NCBI RefSeq assembly: GCF_021654575.1
Contig: NZ_AP024488.1
Coordinates: 3,557,501-3,621,500, forward strand
Reading direction: 5' to 3'
Source: Desulfoluna limicola
Lineage (GTDB): Bacteria > Desulfobacterota > Desulfobacteria > Desulfobacterales > Desulfolunaceae
Length of the DNA: 64,000 nucleotides
Program-made: the position numbers and the translations under genes
The notes under the pieces: model-generated
Told to the model about the DNA's origin: nothing
What the model saw: only the letters and a program-made list of their open reading frames with translations
Databases searched by the model: none
Part shown: positions 60,447 through 64,000 of the stretch, piece after piece
Layout of the letters: each line of letters opens with the position of its first letter
How positions within the stretch are numbered: the first letter of the stretch is position 1

Positions 60447-61712
60447 ATGAAACAAGCCCTGTCCATTCTTACCGCACTCTTTACCCTCTCTTCCGTCACC
60501 CCGGCATGGTCCGGCATGGTTGACACATACGGCATCGGCGCAAGAGCCACCTCCATGGGAGGGGCTGTCAGCGCCTCCCCCTCACCGGTGTTTGCCCCCT
60601 ACTACAACCCGGCCGGCCTCTCCCTTGCCGAAACCCCCACCGTGGCCGCAGGGGTCCTGACCACCACCCCCGACATTGAGATCGGCGACTACTCTGTTGG
60701 AGGGTCACCCGGTGTGGACTTTTCAGACACCACCGGTACCCTCATCGTCCCCCACGCGGGCTTCGCCATGCCCATCAACGACAAACTCTCTGCGGGCATG
60801 TCCCTCTACGCCCCCTGGGGCATGCACGTCGAATGGGACAAGGACCCTGCAAAAAACCCCGGGGCCTACAACAACTACGAAGCCTACTACCAGCGCGTGG
60901 CCATCACCCCTGCCCTGTCCTACAAGGTAAGCAACAAACTCTCCGTGGGGGCTGGTATCTCCCTGGGTCGCTCCGAGACCGGGGCTGATTTTATCAATGC
61001 CGACTTCAGGGACCCCAGCGTTTTTAATAAGCCATTTGAAGCCGAACTCACCGACGATTTCAACGTCTCTTTCAACATCGGAACCCTTTACCAGGCAACA
61101 GACCGCCTCTCCATGGGCCTGACCTATCGAAGCCGAACCCAGGCAGATTTCGAAGGGGACCTTAAGGTTGCCGGAACCAAGGTGGCCGACGTCACCCTTA
61201 ACTACGACCACCCGGAGCAGATCCAGGGCGGGGTGGCCTACCGCTTCGGCGCGTCAAAAAACCTGCTGGTGGAAGCCGACGCCGTGTGGACCCGATGGGG
61301 CATCAACGACACCCAAAGCCAGTATGTCCACTACCTCAATGGGGTAACCGAGCCCATGATTATCAAGCGCAACTGGGAAGACACCACCAAGTACAGCCTC
61401 GGCATGGAGTGGACCGTGAACCCCACCGTCACCCTTCGCGGCGGGTACACCTGGGACCCCACCCCCGTGCCCGATAACAGCCTCGACTTCATCTGGCCTG
61501 ACGGCGACAAACACACCCTTGCTCTGGGTGCCGGGTTCACCTTCGGGGCCTTCACCATCGACATCGCAGCCAGCTACGCCAACATTCCAGGCCAGCGTCA
61601 TATCGACGGGGAGAGCGACGCCCTGAACGGGAGTTACGGTGGAGCCCCTGTCAGCCTGGTGGCCGATGGAACGGTCCTCAACATCGGCAGCACCATCACC
61701 TACATGTTCTAA
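60447..61712 (+). CDS. OmpP1/FadL-family outer-membrane transporter
   Basis: 421 residues, signal peptide MKQALSILTALFTLSSVTPAWS. Family motifs are GARATSMGGAVSASPSPVFA and YYNPAGLSLAE, the NPAGL hatch segment that plugs the barrel. LSAGMSLYAPWGMHVEWDKD and the closing strand GTVLNIGSTITYMF with terminal Phe are also typical. FadL proteins take up long-chain fatty acids or other hydrophobic compounds through lateral diffusion. GAGG lies five bases before the ATG. A hairpin follows at 61736-61766. It probably supplies substrates for acyl-CoA metabolism, such as the TetR/SCP2/thioesterase group. Confidence 0.92.
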   Translation: MKQALSILTALFTLSSVTPAWSGMVDTYGIGARATSMGGAVSASPSPVFAPYYNPAGLSLAETPTVAAGVLTTTPDIEIGDYSVGGSPGVDFSDTTGTLIVPHAGFAMPINDKLSAGMSLYAPWGMHVEWDKDPAKNPGAYNNYEAYYQRVAITPALSYKVSNKLSVGAGISLGRSETGADFINADFRDPSVFNKPFEAELTDDFNVSFNIGTLYQATDRLSMGLTYRSRTQADFEGDLKVAGTKVADVTLNYDHPEQIQGGVAYRFGASKNLLVEADAVWTRWGINDTQSQYVHYLNGVTEPMIIKRNWEDTTKYSLGMEWTVNPTVTLRGGYTWDPTPVPDNSLDFIWPDGDKHTLALGAGFTFGAFTIDIAASYANIPGQRHIDGESDALNGSYGGAPVSLVADGTVLNIGSTITYMF

Positions 61713-61735
61713 AAGATCACGCTGGAACACCTATA

Positions 61736-61770
61736 AAGGCACGCCTTGGCCCCCACGGCGTGCCTTATTT
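61736..61770 (+). terminator. Hairpin after FadL-type gene
   Basis: AAGGCACGCC (61736-61745) / GGCGTGCCTT (61757-61766), perfect 10-bp stem, followed by ATTTC, a short U-poor tail. Likely a weak intrinsic terminator. Confidence 0.6.
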
Positions 61771-62106
61771 CGGGTGACTATTCCCTTCAATTTTGGCTCG
61801 GGCGTCACGATGTGCCTTCTTCAAGGGAATGGCTCAGGCTCTGCCACCATGAATCTCTTCCAAATATCACCCTGACTTAACCCCCTTGTGTCCCTTCCCT
61901 TTTGCCCCATATTTCCCTTGACAGGCACTGAGCCTCAGGATACTTTGCGCACAAATTAATCTTGAGGATTCTTCAGAAAAGCCAACATCGCATTTCCGCA
62001 CACCAATGGCTGAGTCGCGCCGCCCTCCCCCGATAAGGATATCTGGCAAAGCGCTCGTGGCAACGGTTCTTGGAGAGTTCCCAACACCCGACCAACGGAC
62101 ACCCAC
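61771..62106. other. Gap before MarR gene; no gene seen
   Basis: About 336 bases with no supported coding region and no repeat tag. It presumably contains the MarR promoter. Confidence 0.4.
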
Positions 62107-62529
62107 ATGACAACTCGAATTACATACACTGATTGCATCGTATTTCTTCTGGCCAAAGCAAACCAGAAGGCCCAGAAGAACCTCAAAAAACGCATGAAAG
62201 CCTTTGGACTCACCACGGTCCAGGGGCTTGTTCTCGGCGCCATCTACGAAGAGAACGGCATGACCGCCAGTGAAATAGGCAATCGTCTTGTCCTTGACAA
62301 CGCAACCATTTCAGGTGTCCTCGACCGTTTGATGGATGGAGGCTGGATCGTTAAGAAAAGCGATGACAATGATCGCAGGGTCCAGAGAATTTTCCTCACC
62401 GACCAGTCCAATACAAAACTCGTTGATGAGCTTTTTCAGGTCAGATCCGATGCCAACGAAGAGACCATGAACAACTTGAGCCTTGAAGAGCGGGTCCTGT
62501 TGAAACGACTTCTCAGAGACCTCAAGTAA
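62107..62529 (+). CDS. MarR-family transcriptional regulator
   Basis: 140 residues, the usual MarR size. A winged helix lies at about 30-100: GLTTVQGLVLGAIYEENGMT, ASEIGNRLVLDNATISGVLD, RLMDGGWIVKKSDDNDRRVQ. The DxR wing motif DDNDRRVQRIFLT is intact. Flanking helices form the dimer interface. MarR proteins repress genes for efflux or for degradation of aromatic or other small molecules until a ligand binds. The gene is alone between the FadL-type gene and a strong terminator, so its targets could lie in either. Confidence 0.93.
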   Translation: MTTRITYTDCIVFLLAKANQKAQKNLKKRMKAFGLTTVQGLVLGAIYEENGMTASEIGNRLVLDNATISGVLDRLMDGGWIVKKSDDNDRRVQRIFLTDQSNTKLVDELFQVRSDANEETMNNLSLEERVLLKRLLRDLK

Positions 62530-62586
62530 TTTACTTTGCACACATCATATTTCTCAACAATATGATCCCTGTGAAGCCCCTATGAC

Positions 62587-62624
62587 AAAATACCCTGAGC
62601 CGCTTGCGACCCAGGGTATTTTTG
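62587..62624 (+). terminator. Intrinsic terminator after MarR gene
   Basis: AAAATACCCTG (62587-62597) / CAGGGTATTTT (62612-62622), an 11-bp perfect stem extended by a T run. Confidence 0.85.
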
Positions 62625-63006
62625 TTTGCACACGTCATTTTTTCGTGCTTCAGAGTAACCATTCAGCTCCCCGTTGCCTCCGTCGCCCCTGCCGGGGCCA
62701 AATTCTTGCCCGACCGAAGTGCTGGGTTTAACAACCAGGTTTTAATAATGGTCCTTGGTCGTGTTCGAATTAAAGGCGGATATGATTTGCCCCGAGGAAC
62801 GAGGGGGCAAAGAGCGTCCGTAACCTGCTATCAAGGTGGCACACCTTACCGCCGGAGGCTTCTTTTCAACAATCATGTCGAGCTGAATAGATACGCTTCA
62901 GGTAAGAAAAGGGCCCCCACCCACAAGGCCCCTTGAAGATCAGAACGCTACCCAACACCTGCCGGTGTTACGTGGTCCCCGCAGCCTGAGCAGACGACAA
63001 AAACCA
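62625..63006. repeat. Diverged repeat module; no gene
   Basis: GCCTCCGTCGCCCCTGCCGG at about 62678, GGCGGATATGATTTGCCCCG - AGGAACGAGGGGGC ... GCGTCCGT at 62774-62821, CTATCAAGGTGGCACACC and CGCCGGAGGC to 62861. A second palindrome, CCAACACCTGCCGGTGTTACG, lies at about 62951. Confidence 0.65.
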
Positions 63007-63351
63007 TCAGGGTTTTACGTAAGCATACCCGTCCCGCTGCAATTCCACCAGCTTGAGAATCCCGGCCCGTGTCACTTTAAAAGCGGAATGCAACTCATTT
63101 TGCTCAATGTTGAATTGCGTTAACGAGTTGTTGCAGACAAAAAAATCCACGCCCTCGGCCGCCAGTGAAGCCACCATCTCCGAGAGCCCCATATCCATAC
63201 CCGCCGTCACCTGCTGAGCCGCCGGCCCGTTCACCACAATCGCCGCTCCAATGGGACGACCCTCCATCGCGGCCAAAAGGTTGGTCATGTTGTTGAGGGT
63301 AAGGCGCAGGCGCCTCTCCTTGTCGGAATCAATATGCAGTACGACTTTCAT
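63007..63351 (-). CDS. DsrE/DsrF-like protein
   Basis: 114 residues. It starts MKVVLHIDSDKERRLRLTLN behind AAGGAG. The Rossmann-like DsrE fold is apparent from VVLHIDSD, the helix NMTNLLAAMEGRPIGAAIVV and the strand GVDFFVCNNSLTQFNI containing the single cysteine of the 'fxvCnnsl' motif. DsrE-family proteins take part in sulfur transfer or sulfur-related sensing; without dsr/tus genes nearby the role is unclear. It is on the minus strand, apparently alone. Confidence 0.85.
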   Translation of the reverse strand: MKVVLHIDSDKERRLRLTLNNMTNLLAAMEGRPIGAAIVVNGPAAQQVTAGMDMGLSEMVASLAAEGVDFFVCNNSLTQFNIEQNELHSAFKVTRAGILKLVELQRDGYAYVKP

Positions 63352-63660
63352 AAGAACTCCTTTTCATTAAGATCCCGGGTTATTGGTGCTCTCTTCTGAA
63401 TTGTATGGGGATAATGTTGTGATCTGAAACTTGATTACAAGTTTACCATAAAGGAGAAGAGGGATCTCGAATTTTTAATGAAAGACAAACCGTTACCATT
63501 CAGCTCAATAATGTATTGCCTCCGGCGGCCCTGCCGGGGGCCAAACTTTTGAAAAGTTTGACAAACAGGTTTTAAGTGCAATTTCGAGCCATATGAATGC
63601 GTTGGTATGCCAACGGATCCGGATTTAACGGGTATGCCCCTCCTGTTGTGGCTCAGCCTC
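63352..63660. repeat. Repeat module of GTTTGACAAACAGG type
   Basis: GCCTCCGGCGGCCCTGCCGG at 63519, GGGGGCCAAACTTTTGAAAA - GTTTGACAAACAGG at about 63535-63571. Inverted orientation relative to the copies at 47.1, 51.3, 53.1 and 58.5 kb. Confidence 0.85.
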
Positions 63661-64000
63661 TTACCAGTAAAGCCAATCACTCGTGTGGATTTTGCTGGGG
63701 CTCCCCGACCCGGGGTCGAAAACCACCAACTTGTAACGTACCTGGTTGCCCTTGGACCGCACCTGCCTGTCAGCAAAAACAAGCCGGGTCGTCTCTGTGA
63801 GTCGAGCCTTACCGGGGACCTGAGCATAAATCCCCCCCACCTCAAAACGAACAAGGTAAAGGGGGGCATCATCCACCCGACTCATGGGCACCCCATGGTC
63901 CGTCATCACCGTACACACGGGTATATCGGTAAAGAGCCCCAACGGCAGATACTCCTCACCCGCCACCTGCCTGTAAAGCATGAACCTGCCGTAACGACCG
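63661..64000 (-). CDS. Unknown protein, C-terminal part (cut by window edge)
   Basis: The minus-strand frame is open from base 64000 to the stop at 63661 and reads GRYGRFMLYRQVAGEEYLPL ... SKIHTSDWLYW, about 112 residues. It continues beyond the window, so the internal methionine is not the start. The composition is that of a soluble or exported beta-rich domain; I recognise no family. Confidence 0.7.
   Translation of the reverse strand, partial: GRYGRFMLYRQVAGEEYLPLGLFTDIPVCTVMTDHGVPMSRVDDAPLYLVRFEVGGIYAQVPGKARLTETTRLVFADRQVRSKGNQVRYKLVVFDPGSGSPSKIHTSDWLYW

Noticed and set aside
1..64000. CRISPR array from the many repeated segments
   Set aside because: Repeats are dispersed singly between genes, vary in sequence and are not spaced regularly; no cas genes seen.

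Overview
The window reads as a chromosomal segment of a moderately GC-rich, Gram-negative anaerobe, most likely a Desulfobacterota-type (deltaproteobacterial) bacterium. The signs are a glycyl radical enzyme with its radical-SAM activase, a rubrerythrin, a DsrE-type protein, many PAS/GGDEF signalling proteins, outer-membrane beta-barrels and lipoproteins, and intergenic repeats built around the tag GCCTCCGGCGG, which recall those of sulfate reducers. The organism assignment is inference. No rRNA, tRNA or CRISPR array was seen.

Layout. 1-6.3 kb: the start of a LysR regulator diverging from a DMT permease, a PAS-GGDEF-EAL protein, an alpha/beta hydrolase and rubrerythrin. 6.3-12.8 kb: two secreted proteins, then a low-GC stretch with an orphan periplasmic binding protein and the decayed 3' end of a group II intron. 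12.8-18.7 kb: purine scavenging on the minus strand (adenine deaminase-like paralogue, adenine deaminase, NCS2-type permease). 19.4-21.2 kb: a TPM-domain protein and an HD phosphohydrolase. 22.4-32.2 kb: an efflux/lipid-transport cluster (adaptor, RND pump, a TolC protein fused to an ABC-type binding domain, PqiA, PqiB). 33-34.5 kb: three small proteins. 35.4-39.7 kb: an envelope operon (DUF4056 lipoprotein, Omp85-like barrel, small barrel, PCMD lipoprotein) ended by a terminator made from the repeat tag. 39.8-43.8 kb: glycyl radical enzyme and activase. 44.4-46.9 kb: SCP2-like protein with twin operators, TetR regulator, thioesterase, methyltransferase. 47.4-52.8 kb: nucleoside hydrolase, PAS-GGDEF cyclase, secreted protein, and an AlaC-type aminotransferase. 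53-57.6 kb: HPP membrane protein and an amino-acid ABC importer without an ATPase. 58.6-64 kb: PAS-LuxR regulator, FadL-type porin, MarR regulator, DsrE-like protein and a truncated gene at the edge.

The most striking item is upstream of the aminotransferase (51354-51552). A sigma70-like promoter is followed by a 24-residue reading frame with five consecutive alanine codons, an antiterminator segment and a perfect intrinsic terminator with nine T's. It looks like classical transcription attenuation sensing alanyl-tRNA, in front of an enzyme whose likely product is alanine.

The second general feature is a family of intergenic hairpin modules in most gaps between genes. Their outer stems differ in sequence but stay complementary, while an apical CCCTCG-TTCC-TCGGG-like loop is kept. 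This points to selected RNA or DNA structure rather than simple repeat debris.
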